Positions 1 through 8,476 of a stretch of DNA of 41,631 nucleotides are shown piece by piece. The stretch is from Gammaproteobacteria bacterium (GTDB taxonomy: Bacteria > Pseudomonadota > Gammaproteobacteria > Burkholderiales > Burkholderiaceae_B), in NCBI GenBank assembly GCA_030832095.1, contig JAURJT010000033.1, positions 1-41,631 on the forward strand, read 5' to 3'. Position 1 is the stretch's first letter. Every line of letters starts with the position of its first letter. The notes beneath the pieces are model-generated. The model had not been told where the DNA came from. It saw only the letters and a list, made by a program, of their open reading frames with translations, and ran no database searches. A program made the translations under genes and the position numbers.

Positions 1-531
1 CCGCACAATCTCTAGCGCCTGATCCATGCGGTTTGGATCATCACTGCGTCGACAACCCGCGCTCGGGATATACATCAACGAACTGCCACCTGAATGTAAA
101 TCAAAGACATAATCGACCTGTGCCAGCAACACATTTTCGATGTACCAAGCCATTTGCTGCGTCACTGTTCCGTTAGGATCCCCAGGAAACAGCCGATTTA
201 AATTACCCTCATCAATGGGAGACGTGCGCATGCCAGCGGCAGCAGCTGGAAAATTTGCCGAGGGCAAAAAAATGATCTGCCCTTGCACGTCTTGCACCTC
301 AATCATTCGCAGCAAAGTACTTAAGCCGATCTGACCTTCATACTCATCGCCGTGGTTGCCGGCCATTAATAGCACAGTCGGCCCTTTACCGTTCTTAATG
401 CTGGCGACTGGGATTGGAATCCAGCCATAGGCAGAGCGATGAATCGAGTGCGGCAGGCGCAAAAAACCTAGATGCTTACCCTCTTGATCAAAGGGGATTT
501 CAGAACTGATGCGACTGCTTGGCTTTGTCAT
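1..531 (-). CDS. Succinylglutamate desuccinylase/aspartoacylase family protein, 3' part missing
   Basis: Partial gene: the start and 177 codons are visible and the rest lies beyond the left edge. The family consists of zinc carboxypeptidase-fold (M14-like) amidohydrolases that remove acyl groups from N-acyl amino acids. Visible zinc-site motifs are AGNHGDEYEG at residues 57-66 (His60 and Glu63 are the expected ligands) and DLHSGG at 144-149 (His146). NLNRLFPG at 110-117 is the usual substrate-binding block. Members close to this type include DoeB-like N-acetyl-diaminobutyrate deacetylases, but the substrate cannot be fixed from half a protein. There is no signal peptide, so it is probably cytoplasmic. 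It is divergent from ilvE, with a 157-bp gap shared by both promoters. Confidence 0.85.
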   Translation of the reverse strand, partial: MTKPSSRISSEIPFDQEGKHLGFLRLPHSIHRSAYGWIPIPVASIKNGKGPTVLLMAGNHGDEYEGQIGLSTLLRMIEVQDVQGQIIFLPSANFPAAAAGMRTSPIDEGNLNRLFPGDPNGTVTQQMAWYIENVLLAQVDYVFDLHSGGSSLMYIPSAGCRRSDDPNRMDQALEIVR

Positions 532-688
532 GATTGTCTCTAGTTATTCAAATAAACAAGCGCGAGCCCCCTTTGTATTAGGTTTCTAGGTGACTTGGCA
601 AATGCAAAACCTCTGAAAGCATTGTATAAACGGTCTCAAAGGGCGAACGAGCCCTGTTTACCTCATCTCAAGAAAAGTTCTGACTTTT

Positions 689-1786
689 ATGCAACCCAAC
701 ACGCCTGCCGCGTTTGTTCATACTCGAACCACGCACCCCACTGCAAAAGCCGCGCGCGAGGCGGTCTTCGCGAATCCTGGTTTTGGTAAGTACTACTCTG
801 ATCACATGGTAGCGATTGACTGGGATGCCGAACATGACTGGCATGGGGCACGCGTCACGCCTTACGCACCTTTAACGCTCGACCCTGCCTCGTTGGTCTT
901 GCACTACGCTCAGGCAGTGTTTGAGGGTCTCAAAGCCTATCGGCATGCAGATGGCTCAATCTGGACCTTCCGCCCCAAGGTCAATGCTCAGCGGTTTAGT
1001 CATTCTGCTGAACGTCTGGGATTGCCTGAACTGCCGCATGATTTATTCATTCAGTCGCTTAAAGAGCTTGTACAGCTTGACTGCGACTGGGTACCTAGCG
1101 CAGTAGAAAGTAGCCTCTACCTGCGCCCTTTCATGATTGCCAATGAAAACTCGTTGAGCGTGCGCGGTGCAGATCAGGTCGCTTATTACGTGATTGGCAG
1201 CCCTGCCGGGCCCTACTTCTCAAGCGGCGTTACACCTGTACCGATTTGGGTGTCTACCCAACGCACACGGGCGGCGCGCGGCGGTACGGGCTATGCAAAA
1301 TGTGCGGGTAATTATGCTGGTTCGCTGGCTCCGCTAAAAGAAGCACGTAAAAATGGCTGCCCGCAAGTGCTGTTTCTAGATTCTGAGCACGGTCAATACC
1401 TTGAAGAACTAGGTGGTATGAATATTTTCGTCGTTCAAAAAGACGGTAGTTTAATCACCCCAGCGCTTTCAGACAGTATCTTGCCCGGGGTGACACGCGC
1501 CAGTGTCATTGAGCTTGCGCGCTCAGAGGGCCGTACAGTTCACGAGCGCCCGATCAGCCTCACCGAAGTTCGTGATGGCCTCGCCTCTAAACAAATCACT
1601 GAACTATTTGCCTGTGGTACTGCGGCGCTGATTTTTCCGATCAGCGCTTTAAAAAGCGAAGAGTTTTCGTATGGCAATGACAGTGCTGTCGCAGGGCCCG
1701 TGACCTTAGCCTTACGTCAGCAACTGCTTGATATCCAATATGGAAGAACGGCAGATACACGCAACTGGATGTTGCGGCTAGCCTGA
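689..1786 (+). CDS. ilvE: Branched-chain amino acid aminotransferase
   Basis: PLP-dependent fold-type IV transaminase of 365 aa, catalysing the last step of Val, Leu and Ile synthesis (and the first of their breakdown) with 2-oxoglutarate/glutamate. The length and N-terminal extension fit the class II (eukaryote-like) BCATs rather than the roughly 310-aa E. coli IlvE. The PLP lysine is Lys204 in GYAKCAGNYAG. FEGLKAYR near 78-85 and YLEELGGMNIF near 235-245 are conserved active-site blocks. The ATG at 689 is the only start that keeps the whole conserved N-terminus (FGKYYSDHM). No strong Shine-Dalgarno is visible. It stands alone; the convergent gene ends 4 bp downstream. Confidence 0.95.
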   Translation: MQPNTPAAFVHTRTTHPTAKAAREAVFANPGFGKYYSDHMVAIDWDAEHDWHGARVTPYAPLTLDPASLVLHYAQAVFEGLKAYRHADGSIWTFRPKVNAQRFSHSAERLGLPELPHDLFIQSLKELVQLDCDWVPSAVESSLYLRPFMIANENSLSVRGADQVAYYVIGSPAGPYFSSGVTPVPIWVSTQRTRAARGGTGYAKCAGNYAGSLAPLKEARKNGCPQVLFLDSEHGQYLEELGGMNIFVVQKDGSLITPALSDSILPGVTRASVIELARSEGRTVHERPISLTEVRDGLASKQITELFACGTAALIFPISALKSEEFSYGNDSAVAGPVTLALRQQLLDIQYGRTADTRNWMLRLA

Positions 1787-1790
1787 CAGG

Positions 1791-2465
1791 TTAGCAATAA
1801 AGTTTCGCCGCTTCTTTTGCCTCGACGAGCCTAGTGGCCTGCAGTGGTACAAGTTTCTGTGTCAGAGCTTCAAGAATTTTTACATCGGCCGTATCGGGAT
1901 GACCACAATTAAAAGGCGGTGCGGGGTTGTATTCGATCACTAATTGAATGGTTTTTGCCGCGTCTTCGCCCACAACCTGGGCGGCAATTGCCAAGGCAAA
2001 ATCAATACCCGCTGTCACACCGCCACCCGTAATACGATTTCGATCAACCACCACGCGGTCACGCGCGGCAATCGCTCCAAAGTGTGGCAACAGGTCTATC
2101 GAGGTCCAGTGCGTGGTGGCACGATACCCTTTTAACAAACCAGCCGCGCCGAGCACTAGAGAACCAGTACAGACTGAGGTTACGTACTTTGCCTGTTGGG
2201 CTTGCGTACGAATAAACTCGAGCACCGAGCGATCTTTCATCAAAGCACTTACCCCGTGTCCACCGGGTATAAAGATCAAATCAAGTGCCGGTACGTCGTC
2301 GATCGTGAAATCTGGAAGAAATTTCAAGCCACCTTTTGCCACGACTGGTTGCAAGGTCTTCGCAATAATCTTGACCTCACACCCCGGCATTTTTGAAAAC
2401 ACTTCATAGGGGCCCGTAAAGTCTAGTTGCGTCATGTCGTCAAAAATTAACATGCCAATGATCAT
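1791..2465 (-). CDS. DJ-1/PfpI-family protein, isonitrile hydratase-like
   Basis: 224-aa flavodoxin-like alpha/beta protein. The nucleophile elbow SVCTGSLVLGAAGLL carries Cys99. Asp14 (MTQLDFTG) and the tail block EYNPAPPFNCGHPDT match the isonitrile hydratase InhA of Pseudomonas putida along nearly the whole length, as remembered. The known reaction of that enzyme is hydration of isonitriles to N-substituted formamides; transfer of the function here is inference. An in-frame start exists further upstream at 2606, but it would run through the promoter and into the divergent gene. The ATG at 2465 is preceded by CGGAGT and begins directly with the fold's first strand (MIIGMLIFDD), so it was chosen. 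Cytoplasmic. Confidence 0.88.
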   Translation of the reverse strand: MIIGMLIFDDMTQLDFTGPYEVFSKMPGCEVKIIAKTLQPVVAKGGLKFLPDFTIDDVPALDLIFIPGGHGVSALMKDRSVLEFIRTQAQQAKYVTSVCTGSLVLGAAGLLKGYRATTHWTSIDLLPHFGAIAARDRVVVDRNRITGGGVTAGIDFALAIAAQVVGEDAAKTIQLVIEYNPAPPFNCGHPDTADVKILEALTQKLVPLQATRLVEAKEAAKLYC

Positions 2466-2513
2466 GGTTGACTCCGAGTCTAAGTGTTGATGAGTGTTAA
2501 TAAGGGTTGACGC

Positions 2514-2542
2514 ACTATAATGACGCATAAAATCAAAGTCAA
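2514..2542 (-). promoter_or_regulatory. Sigma-70 promoter of the DJ-1/InhA-like gene
   Basis: On the minus strand TTGACT (2542-2537) is followed after exactly 17 bp by TATAGT (2519-2514). The match to the -35/-10 consensus is 5 of 6 in each box. It lies 49 bp before the ATG at 2465, giving a leader of roughly 40 nt. This also supports the 2465 start over the longer open frame. Confidence 0.7.
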
Positions 2543-2565
2543 TTAATAAAAATGGAGACAACACC

Positions 2566-3534
2566 ATGTATGCACGCATTTTCGCAGCGCTAGTTGCTAC
2601 CGTCATGTCAGGGCTGATTTACACCGCCCAGGCCCAAGAGTTTCCAACCAAACCCTTAAAAATGGTGATTCCGTTTCCACCCGGGGGCGCTGGTGACATC
2701 ACAACGCGCATTCTGGCCGACACGATGTCAAAAGGCTTGGGCCAGCCCGTGATCGTTGACAACCGTCCCGGTGCCGGTGCAGTGACAGGTTACGAGTTTG
2801 CTGCACGTTCACCGGGCGATGGCTACACCATATTGGTTGTCTTTCCAAGCTTTGTCATCAATCCTGCGATACGAAAAGGTTTGTCTTACGACCCCATCAA
2901 AGACTTTGAAGCGATTGGTCAGGCAATGTGGTTACCCATGGCAATTACCGTTGGCCTAAACTTGCCTGCGACTTCACTCAAAGAACTGATCGCGTTGGCA
3001 CGTGCCAAGCCGGGCGAAATTGCATACGGCACGCCCGGAGTGGGCACGACGCATCATGTTGCGACCGAAATGTTAAGACTCGCTGTCGGTATCAATATTT
3101 TTCATGCCCCCTATGCTGGCGGTGTTCCTGCCTTGACAGCGGTCACTGGCGGACACCTTCCGATGGCAGTCACCAACGTCACTGAGGCTGCACCTTTTGC
3201 AAAAAGCGGTAGAGTTCGCGTGCTGGCGGTAACGTCTGCAGAACGCGCAGCTGCCTTACCCGAGGTTCCCACCTTACGAGAGCTGGGCTACCCCGAACTC
3301 GAAGCGACTAACTGGAGCGGACTGGTTGTACCAAAAGGTACACCACCCGCTGTGATCGCTCGCTTGAATGCAGAGTTGGTGCGCGCACTGAATAATAAAG
3401 ACGTACAAGAGAAATTCAAAGCCAACGATATGTTTCCGTTACCCGGCACTCCACAACAATTTGCGACCTTCATTCAAGCTGAGGCGCTACGTTTTGGGAA
3501 AGTCGCAAAAGAGGCTGGCGTTAAGGCTGACTAA
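2566..3534 (+). CDS. Bug/TctC-family periplasmic substrate-binding protein (1 of 3)
   Basis: 322-aa extracytoplasmic solute receptor of the tripartite tricarboxylate transporter class. A signal peptide ends at about residue 23 (IYTAQAQ). The mature start EFPTKPLKMVIPFPPGGAGD is the family hallmark: the PFPPGG loop contacts the ligand carboxylate through water. DNRPGAGAVTGYEF, AYGTPGVGTTHH and the HAPYAGGVPALTAVTGG block are all in the expected order. A Shine-Dalgarno GGAG lies about 8 nt before the ATG. No TctA/TctB membrane genes are nearby, as is usual for the many orphan Bug genes of Bordetella-like bacteria, so the ligand (an organic acid or small amide) cannot be told. Confidence 0.93.
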   Translation: MYARIFAALVATVMSGLIYTAQAQEFPTKPLKMVIPFPPGGAGDITTRILADTMSKGLGQPVIVDNRPGAGAVTGYEFAARSPGDGYTILVVFPSFVINPAIRKGLSYDPIKDFEAIGQAMWLPMAITVGLNLPATSLKELIALARAKPGEIAYGTPGVGTTHHVATEMLRLAVGINIFHAPYAGGVPALTAVTGGHLPMAVTNVTEAAPFAKSGRVRVLAVTSAERAAALPEVPTLRELGYPELEATNWSGLVVPKGTPPAVIARLNAELVRALNNKDVQEKFKANDMFPLPGTPQQFATFIQAEALRFGKVAKEAGVKAD

Positions 3535-3579
3535 AGAACGGCGGCACCAACAGAGCCGCCGCACACCCTTTCTCAGTGC

Positions 3580-3708
3580 TTACACACCGCGTGAGAGCTC
3601 AACGATTCGCTTCCAGCGTACGTTCTCACGTACCATCTCAGGCAACAACTCTTTGTGCCCCACGACCTCGACGGTCATAATTTGCTTGTTACAGAATTCT
3701 TTGAATTG
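3580..3708 (-). pseudogene. C-terminal remnant of an unidentified gene
   Basis: Reading the minus strand from 3708 to the stop at 3580-3582 gives 42 residues that look like the genuine end of a protein (…VEVVGHKELLPEMVREN, then VRWKRIVELSRGV). They are preceded in frame by a TAA at 3709-3711. No plausible 5' part exists: the SGNH lipoprotein gene ends 27 bp upstream. An ATG at residue 11 could start a 32-aa peptide, but there is no ribosome site. I do not recognise the parent family. The composition (charged, amphipathic) is protein-like, so a deletion remnant is the best reading. Confidence 0.45.
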
Positions 3709-3738
3709 TTAGGTACGTGCAATTGAGCAGATCTAAGG

Positions 3739-5211
3739 TCAACGCCGTACAGTGAATAATCCCTTGCGCGGCACCGGTGACACCTCTTTTAACCAACCCA
3801 CTACTGAATGCGGTTGAATCGTCGCGGTGGTTGTTATCTCAAGCGCTTTAATTGAGGGATCGCTTTTCAAACGCCCCAGTGAATTTAAAAGAGCTTGAGC
3901 AAACAATTCACCTTTGACCGCATAACCAAGTCCGGTCAAGTGAATGTTGTCAGAGCTTGCAAGCCCATAAACCGTCCATGTCGTCATCGCCCCTCTTGCG
4001 CCAGCAATGCGATACCAGTCATAGAACAAACAATCATTTTCAAAAGCGACTCGCCGAGCTAGGCTTGCAAAATCCCAAGTCAAGGTCACGTTTCTTCTTC
4101 TAACATTGAAGTCTTGTGCAGACGTCACAACAATGATTGCTTTAGGGTGCTTAGCCTTCACGCGCTGTATGGTCTGCACCATATTTTTTTCGAGTTCTGG
4201 CGGGAGGCTGTTTTTATTGACGAGATCATTCGTCCCCCAATCTAGTACGATCAAATCAGGGGCGAGTTGGCCCGACTGTTCTTCGAAATATGTTTGGGAG
4301 AGCAGTGCGCCATAGTTAGCTCCTCCGACACCTAAGTTGTGATACATCACGCCAATCGCCGCATTTTCAATACTCACTCCATGCACTTCAAAAAACTGAC
4401 CCGCCTTGGGACTCGTGTTGCGTATTTCAAAGCGCAAAGTATCAGACATTTCAGGAAAACTCAGTTCAAGCATTTGTGACTTTGCCTGTGCCTCGCCACC
4501 CGGCACAACGACATCATGTAAAAAGTTTCCTGACTGAACTCGCAGTGTGTAAGTGGTTGAGCTTGTAGAGTAAAAAAACTTGATTAGTTTTTTGCCAGAC
4601 TCAGGAGTCGTAAAAAAATTCAAAGTAAAGGAAGCGTCTACCGCAGACGTTCGGGCGACAAAGCCCGAAACGCCAACAGGCAAGCGTGGTGGCTGATGAA
4701 GGCTGTTAGCGGTCAACCAATCACCTGTAAAGGTCGATCTAAAATCATTTTGCGAATAGGTTTTAGCAATCGAGTAAGGAAACACCATCCCTCTGCCTGC
4801 ACTACCACCGAGGCCTTGCAAGCGACTGCGTGCGATCTCGGCAGCATAACCACCCTGCACCAACGAGTCACCAAAATGTGCGACCGTAAAGCCGTCTTTG
4901 CTAGCTGCAGCCCACTTCTGCTGCAACTGCCGTACCAATCGTGCATCTTTAAACTCAAGAACATTCGTTTGAGCCGTCACGTAACGGTTTAGGGATTTTG
5001 CCGGTTCACCTAAAATATCTTCAATCGTACGTCGCAAGTAAGGTTTAGCCGAAGGATTACCCACAAAGGTGTCAACACGTTGGGGTACAAGCGCGGCACC
5101 AGATTTTTCACGCGGCGCAAGCGGTGCCGTAGTGCATGACGCTAATAATAGCGTCACAAGGCACAACGAAGCCCCGCGCATAAAGAGTGATTGAATAAGA
5201 CGCGCGATCAT
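3739..5211 (-). CDS. SGNH/GDSL-family hydrolase lipoprotein
   Basis: 490 aa. The signal peptide ends in a lipobox (LLAS-C, Cys26), so the protein is lipid-anchored in the envelope. The SGNH blocks are complete: Ser116 in FGDSLVQGG, Gly297 in NLGVGGANY, Asn328 in DWGTNDL, and Asp421/His424 in DNIHLTGLGY. Between blocks I and II lie about 150 residues rich in beta-strand pattern (roughly 185-285), which looks like an inserted carbohydrate-binding-type sandwich. That layout is known from peptidoglycan O-acetylesterases (Ape1/PatB type), so de-O-acetylation of peptidoglycan or another envelope glycan is a reasonable inference, not shown. It is a single gene with no obvious partner. Confidence 0.82.
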   Translation of the reverse strand: MIARLIQSLFMRGASLCLVTLLLASCTTAPLAPREKSGAALVPQRVDTFVGNPSAKPYLRRTIEDILGEPAKSLNRYVTAQTNVLEFKDARLVRQLQQKWAAASKDGFTVAHFGDSLVQGGYAAEIARSRLQGLGGSAGRGMVFPYSIAKTYSQNDFRSTFTGDWLTANSLHQPPRLPVGVSGFVARTSAVDASFTLNFFTTPESGKKLIKFFYSTSSTTYTLRVQSGNFLHDVVVPGGEAQAKSQMLELSFPEMSDTLRFEIRNTSPKAGQFFEVHGVSIENAAIGVMYHNLGVGGANYGALLSQTYFEEQSGQLAPDLIVLDWGTNDLVNKNSLPPELEKNMVQTIQRVKAKHPKAIIVVTSAQDFNVRRRNVTLTWDFASLARRVAFENDCLFYDWYRIAGARGAMTTWTVYGLASSDNIHLTGLGYAVKGELFAQALLNSLGRLKSDPSIKALEITTTATIQPHSVVGWLKEVSPVPRKGLFTVRR

Positions 5212-5433
5212 AGGGATGAGTCCAGTTTATTTTTTAATAATCTTAGGCTTGGCTCTTAGCGTAGCACTTGAAACTTAATCACGAACTAAGCGGTATGGCG
5301 TTTACTGAAAACGAAGGCATTATGCGGGAAAAGGAGGTTTTATAATTCTCTGTCGACCTTTGCGATACCAACCGAGCGGCTAAATTTTTAGATTGAACAG
5401 ATAAATTATATATTTGATGGGAAACACAATCAT

Positions 5434-6230
5434 ATGAAAAATCACGAAGCGCGGGGAACCGACCGAAACCTCGCTCATCCCGATGGCGACTGGAATCGAC
5501 ACTATCTTGAGGTCGCTGGTGCACGGCTGCATTATGTCGATGAGGGCAAAGGGATGCCAATCTTTTTGCTGCATGGTTGGCCTGAGTTTTGGTGGACATC
5601 ATTGCCCTTGCTGACTCATTAGGGATTAAGTGCTTCGGTATCGTCTCACATGATGTTGGCGCCTATGTGTCACAACAACTGACCAGAAAATGGCCCGAAC
5701 GGGTGAGCGGCTTATTTTTCTTTAATGCCCCCTACCCCGGTATTGGACGACGCTGGGTGCAGGCGCGTCACATTCAAGAAATCTGGTATCAAACGTTTAA
5801 TCAACAACCATGGGCTGCCGAATTAGTCGGCTACGACCGCAACACCTGCCGTCTTTACTTTAAAAATATGCTGAGTCATTGGGCCTACGACCCAGATACC
5901 TTTACCGAGCAACTTGAACATTGGATTGATAATTTCATGCGACCTGGGAACTTAGAAGGTGGCTTCGCCTGGTACGCAGCGAACCATGCTTCACGCATTG
6001 CTCTGATTGAAAACGGTGCACCCGTCTTACCAAAAATACCGGTACCGAGTCAGTTTTTTTGGGGACGCCATGACCCAGTGATATTGTGCGACTGGGTAGA
6101 TCGGCTGCCCGATTACTTTGAAAATCCAATCATTGAGATCGCTGAAGATGCCGGACATTTTGTTCATTTTGAACAAGCGGGTGCTGCAAATGAACGGATC
6201 AAGACGTTTTTTCAGTCGCTCGAACAGTAA
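5434..6230 (+). pseudogene. Broken epoxide hydrolase/haloalkane dehalogenase-type alpha/beta hydrolase
   Basis: Two frames make up one gene. The first, starting at 5434, encodes the N-terminus up to the oxyanion-hole block LLHGWPEFWW and then runs into a stop at 5620-5622. The second frame resumes without an ATG near 5592 at VDIIALADSLG, continues through the nucleophile elbow VSHDVGAYVSQQ (Asp nucleophile), the cap domain, WGRHDPVI (acid) and the final DAGHFVHFEQ (His), and stops at 6230. Family members have about 40 residues between these two points, including the DxRGxGxS loop. An internal deletion plus frameshift therefore removed them, and the product cannot be a working enzyme. The remaining codons are well preserved, so the loss is probably recent. 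Confidence 0.85.
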
Positions 6231-6250
6231 ACGCGTGGTACCCCAGTGTA

Positions 6251-6580
6251 TTAACTCAGCCGCAAAGGCTCAATGACTGCAGCGTCTGCACTAGTCGTGG
6301 TCGAAAGCGGCGCTTGGGCTGTTGGCTGAGCCGCAGCCGCCGCTGCAGGCTGCTGTGTTTCAGTTTTTTTCACAACGCCTTGCTCAATCAATTTATTCAA
6401 CACACCAGACAACTCTGTATAGGTACGCAACAAAGCTGACACAGACATCGCCACCGAACCAACAGTTTTTGCTGTACGAGCGTTTTCAGTGGTTTGGGTG
6501 ATATTGATCAGGTCAAACCGCACAATACCCTCTAGCATTGTGAGGTTAGAGATGCCGTCAGCATAAATTGTAGTTTGCAT
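6251..6580 (-). CDS. Conserved hypothetical protein, 109 aa
   Basis: Small soluble protein with no signal peptide. Residues 1-30 look like beta-strands (TTIYADGISNLTMLEGIVRF), followed by an amphipathic helix region (about 42-72) and an Ala/Gln/Pro/Thr-rich tail (about 77-100) that is probably disordered. I associate this pattern with uncharacterised short proteins common in Burkholderiales but know no function. It is convergent with the broken hydrolase, 20 bp away. The ribosome site is weak. Confidence 0.65.
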   Translation of the reverse strand: MQTTIYADGISNLTMLEGIVRFDLINITQTTENARTAKTVGSVAMSVSALLRTYTELSGVLNKLIEQGVVKKTETQQPAAAAAAQPTAQAPLSTTTSADAAVIEPLRLS

Positions 6581-6902
6581 CGATAAAGAGCCCTATAAAT
6601 GTTCGACAACTCGGTGCAAACCAATGGCAATGCACTGAAGCTAGCGTTGAGAGTACTGTATTGATTTAACAGATCGCAGTATTTTGTATCGCTCACTTAA
6701 CTCTGTGCAAAATTCCGCCAAGATTTGCACTTTGCGCACACTTTCCGCATTTTTTTGAATGCAATCCGTGATCGCCTTCAAAAAAAGAGACACATTCCTA
6801 GGGTTTATCCCGCTAACAGATTACGTTTGAACCGACTAATCTTGCGACGCTACAAGCTGCATTTGCTGAAACACCCCTTTAGCGAAATCTTCGGAGGCTG
6901 AT
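6581..6902. other. Intergenic region, 322 bp
   Basis: Divergent spacer between the hypothetical gene and the usp gene, with no open frame worth calling. It contains AT-rich runs and the Shine-Dalgarno of the usp gene (CGGAGG at 6893-6898). I see no RNA gene or clear operator in it. Confidence 0.5.
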
Positions 6903-7343
6903 ATGTATAAAAATATTTTGCTTGCCTATGACGGTTCTGACCTTGATCAACAGGCGCTAGTAGGATGTCAAGACTTAACAAATTGGCCATCCGCACAAGT
7001 CACCTTACTGACAGTTGTTCCAAATTTCTATACGTCAATTGGAATGGAAGGTGTCTTTGTTGGCACGGACAACGCGCATGATCACCAATTGCAAACTGAG
7101 ATTTTGAATCGTGGTGTGCGTGCGCTTAAGGCTGCTGGGTATGATGCACAAGGCATTGCTCTGACTGGCGACCCCGCGATAGAGATCGCAAACTACGCTA
7201 AACAAAACAATTGCGACCTGATCATTGTTGCTCATCAGCACAACGCGAATTGGGCTGCCCGCTGGTGGGGTAGTTTTAAATCTAAAGCCTTGATCGAAAT
7301 CGCCCACTGCAGCGTATTAATCGTGATTTTGAAAGCCTCTTGA
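6903..7343 (+). CDS. Universal stress protein (UspA family)
   Basis: 146-aa single-domain Usp protein. The first strand and loop MYKNILLAYDGSDLDQQAL are typical. In the C-terminal half, the place where ATP-binding members carry G-x2-G-x9-G-S/T reads VAHQHNANWAARWWGSFKSKAL. The glycine pair is lost and replaced by a His/Trp-rich loop, so this is probably not a classical MJ0577-type nucleotide binder. GGAGG lies 6 nt before the ATG. It is followed after 48 bp by a Bug-family gene in the same direction, so cotranscription is possible. Cytoplasmic; its role is inferred to be general stress survival. Confidence 0.92.
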   Translation: MYKNILLAYDGSDLDQQALVGCQDLTNWPSAQVTLLTVVPNFYTSIGMEGVFVGTDNAHDHQLQTEILNRGVRALKAAGYDAQGIALTGDPAIEIANYAKQNNCDLIIVAHQHNANWAARWWGSFKSKALIEIAHCSVLIVILKAS

Positions 7344-7391
7344 TAAAAGCTTTAAACTCTAGCAATAATAGCGCTCAAAGAGACAAACAAT

Positions 7392-8372
7392 ATGAAGCAT
7401 TTACGCCGAATCTCTATCTCACTCGCTGCAATCGCTAGCTCGTTTGCAATGAACAATAGTGTCTTCGCCGACACCTACCCCTCGCGGGCGATTAAAGTGA
7501 TTGTGCCCTATGCCCCAGGAGGCGGAGCTGATTCGTTTGCACGACTTTCGGCTCCAGAGCTTGAAAAAGTGTTGGGCGCGCAGTTGATTATTGAAAACAT
7601 GGCAGGCGCAAACTCAGCGATTGGCGCGCAGGCGATGGCCAGAGCCAAGCCTGATGGATACACCCTGCTATTCACAACAGACTCTACGGCGGTCGCGAAC
7701 CCCCTGCTCTACAAAAACCTGTCATATAAGGCTGAAGAGCTTGTCTCAGTCGGCACTCTAAATGAAGTCGCGCTTGGCATCGTTGTCGCCGATAGTCTGC
7801 CGATCAAAACCTTCAAAGAACTCGTCGAGTACACCAAGACCCACAAGGGCAACCTTGCCTATGGGTCTTACGGACTAGGCAGCCAAGCTCACATGATGGG
7901 CGAGGCCTACAACAAACTGACAGACTCTAAGCTGGTGCACGTACCTTACAAGGGTGCAGCCCCCGCGGTGACCGACGTCATGGCTGGACAAGTCTTGTTT
8001 ACGTTTCCGGCGTTGATCACCGTGCGTGGCAATATCCAAGCTCAAAAACTACGCATGCTTGCCGTCACGAGTAGCGCTCGGTTACCCAGTTTGCCTGACG
8101 TGCCAACCTTTAAAGAATTGGGCTACGAAAAGATGTCAGTGGGTGCCTGGTACGGATACTTTGCGCCAAAAGACACCCCTAATGCAGTCATCATGAAATT
8201 CAATTCGGCCTTAGCCACTGTGCTTAAAGACAAAACCTTTGTCGACAAACTCATCGAACGAGGAGCGATCCCGTTAATCAGTACGCCTGAGCAAATGGGC
8301 GTCTTGATAGAAAAGGAAAAAAAGTTTACGGCTGAAGTCTTAGCCCTGACTCAAATTAAGGTCGACGAATAA
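7392..8372 (+). CDS. Bug/TctC-family periplasmic substrate-binding protein (2 of 3)
   Basis: 326 aa with a signal peptide cut near residue 26 (NNSVFA-DTYPSR). Family blocks appear in order: IKVIVPYAPGGGADSFARL (ligand loop), ENMAGANSAIGAQAMARA, AYGSYGLGSQAHMMGE, HVPYKGAAPAVTDVMAGQV and LPDVPTFKELGY. The middle loop reads YAPGGGAD rather than the PFPPGG(A/S)xD of the 2566 gene, so the ligands are probably different. It follows the usp gene; no TctAB genes are present. Ligand unknown. Confidence 0.93.
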   Translation: MKHLRRISISLAAIASSFAMNNSVFADTYPSRAIKVIVPYAPGGGADSFARLSAPELEKVLGAQLIIENMAGANSAIGAQAMARAKPDGYTLLFTTDSTAVANPLLYKNLSYKAEELVSVGTLNEVALGIVVADSLPIKTFKELVEYTKTHKGNLAYGSYGLGSQAHMMGEAYNKLTDSKLVHVPYKGAAPAVTDVMAGQVLFTFPALITVRGNIQAQKLRMLAVTSSARLPSLPDVPTFKELGYEKMSVGAWYGYFAPKDTPNAVIMKFNSALATVLKDKTFVDKLIERGAIPLISTPEQMGVLIEKEKKFTAEVLALTQIKVDE

Positions 8373-8476
8373 GACTAATCTGAGGCGCTGTGGCAGCCCT
8401 GTGCGGTCACCTGCGCGAGGGCGGCTGTCTAAGTTTCATAGCTAGACGCACACGCAAGCCAGTCATACAGACGCGC

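Noticed and set aside
1948..2409. 153-codon open frame on the plus strand
   Set aside because: Antisense to the DJ-1/InhA-like gene whose motifs are complete.
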